Source of the DNA: Pogona vitticeps | Lineage: Eukaryota > Chordata > Lepidosauria > Squamata > Agamidae | Reading direction: 5' to 3' | DNA length: 64,000 nt | NCBI RefSeq assembly: GCF_051106095.1 | Contig: NC_135785.1 | Coordinates: 210,681,045 to 210,745,044, forward strand | Shown: positions 63,298 to 64,000 of the stretch, piece by piece | How positions within the stretch are numbered: position 1 is the stretch's first letter | Layout: every line of letters begins with the position of its first letter | Notes under the pieces: model-generated | Told to the model about the DNA's origin: nothing | Seen by the model: only the letters and a program-made list of their open reading frames with translations | The model's database searches: none | Translations under genes and position numbers: made by a program

Positions 63298-64000
63298 GGC
63301 ATCCTTCAGTCTCAAGAGACTGTGGTAACGTGCTCTGTATGGAGGTCTTGGAACAGCATCTAGTGTGGCTGAGGAGGCCAATTCGAGAGTGACAATCCCT
63401 TCCACACTGAAGACAAATACAATCTGTAACCCGTCCAGCTCCCTGATTTTACTGCTCTCGTGACTGCCTCTTTGCCTCGGCCTGCGGGACAAGGGTCTCT
63501 TCAAATTCGGAGAGGCCGTGATGCACCACCTGCCTCCAGGCTGAACACTCTGGTGTCAGGGTTTCCCATCTGTTGAGATCCATTCCTAAGGCCTTCAGAT
63601 CCCGCTTGCAGATGTCCTTGTATTGCATCTGTGGTCTCCCTCTGTGCGATTTTCCTGCACTAATTCTCCATACAGGAGATCTTTTGGAATCCAACCATCA
63701 GCCATTCTCACAACATGCCCAAGCCAACATAGACATCACTGTTTCTGTAATGTATACATGATAAACATTCCAGCTTGTTCTAGGGCTACTCTATTTGTAA
63801 CTTTGTCCTGCCAGGTGATACCAAAAATGCGTCGGAGACAACGCATATGGAACATGTTCAGCTTCCTCTCCTGCCGTGCACAAAGGGTCCAGGACTCACT
63901 GCAGTACAGGAGTGTACTCAGGACACAGGCTCTATAGACCTGGATCTTGGTATATGCTGACAGCTTCTTATTGAGCCGTACTCTCTTTGTGAGTCTAGAG
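63298..64000 (-). mobile_element. Zinc-finger-type LINE, 3' end, runs off the window
   Basis: Minus-strand remnants include a reverse-transcriptase tail (LCARQERKLNMFHMRCLRRI near 63880), then a GRPQMQYKDICKRDLKALGM block near 63600. The C-terminal zinc finger DCICLQCGRDCHSRIGLLSH lies near 63400. The element ends with CTGAAGGATGCC at 63298. The coding frame shifts between blocks. The clade was not decided from sequence alone. The same 3' end occurs at 3597-4358. Confidence 0.75.

Overview
The window is vertebrate nuclear DNA, most likely from a squamate (lizard or snake). Single-copy exons are embedded in dense interspersed repeats. The repeats are a squamate set: Bov-B/RTE LINEs, Sauria-type SINEs whose tails resemble Bov-B, Penelope-like elements, CR1/L2-type LINE ends, an L1 tail, TA-flanked mariner/Tigger-like MITEs and hAT-like MITEs. 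No bacterial or viral operon, CRISPR array or rRNA gene is visible.

Genes. (1) Chondrolectin (CHODL) lies on the minus strand across the left half. Exon 1 (signal peptide) is at 29562-29658, inside a CpG island with a TATA box at 30201-30208. The C-type lectin domain exons are at 11983-12295 and 10594-10751, a juxtamembrane exon at 8971-9054 and the transmembrane exon at 2484-2586. All splice phases agree. The last, cytoplasmic-tail exon is not in the window and presumably lies beyond base 1. A 48-bp open, phase-compatible segment at 9430-9477 is a candidate extra cassette exon. (2) On the plus strand, upstream of CHODL, two exons (38614-38649 and 41001-41315) join in frame to a 116-residue acidic protein that I do not recognise. 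It has good splice sites and a poly(A) signal.

Layout. 1-2.4 kb: hAT MITE and a Sauria SINE with a perfect 16-bp target-site duplication. 2.5-12.3 kb: CHODL exons 2 to TM, with an almost full-length Bov-B (2953-8203) in one intron that holds four later insertions. 12.3-29.5 kb: CHODL intron 1, with an inverted-repeat element just upstream of exon 2, a Penelope inverted repeat at 19.6-20.2 kb, a long (TA)n and old RTE fragments. 29.5-30.5 kb: the CHODL promoter island. 31-38 kb: repeats, including a 620-bp unclassified insertion inside an RTE fragment. 38.6-41.6 kb: the unknown gene. 43.4-48.2 kb: a long APE-type LINE holding a nested SINE and MITE. 48.5-64 kb: LINE ends, a 91-bp-arm Penelope hairpin, MITEs, LTR fossils and the 3' end of a zinc-finger LINE.

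CHODL is a type I membrane lectin. The two genes are arranged head to head about 8 kb apart, so they could share regulation from the 29.5-30.5 kb island, but this is inference. Coordinates of exons were read base by base; ends of old repeats are approximate.
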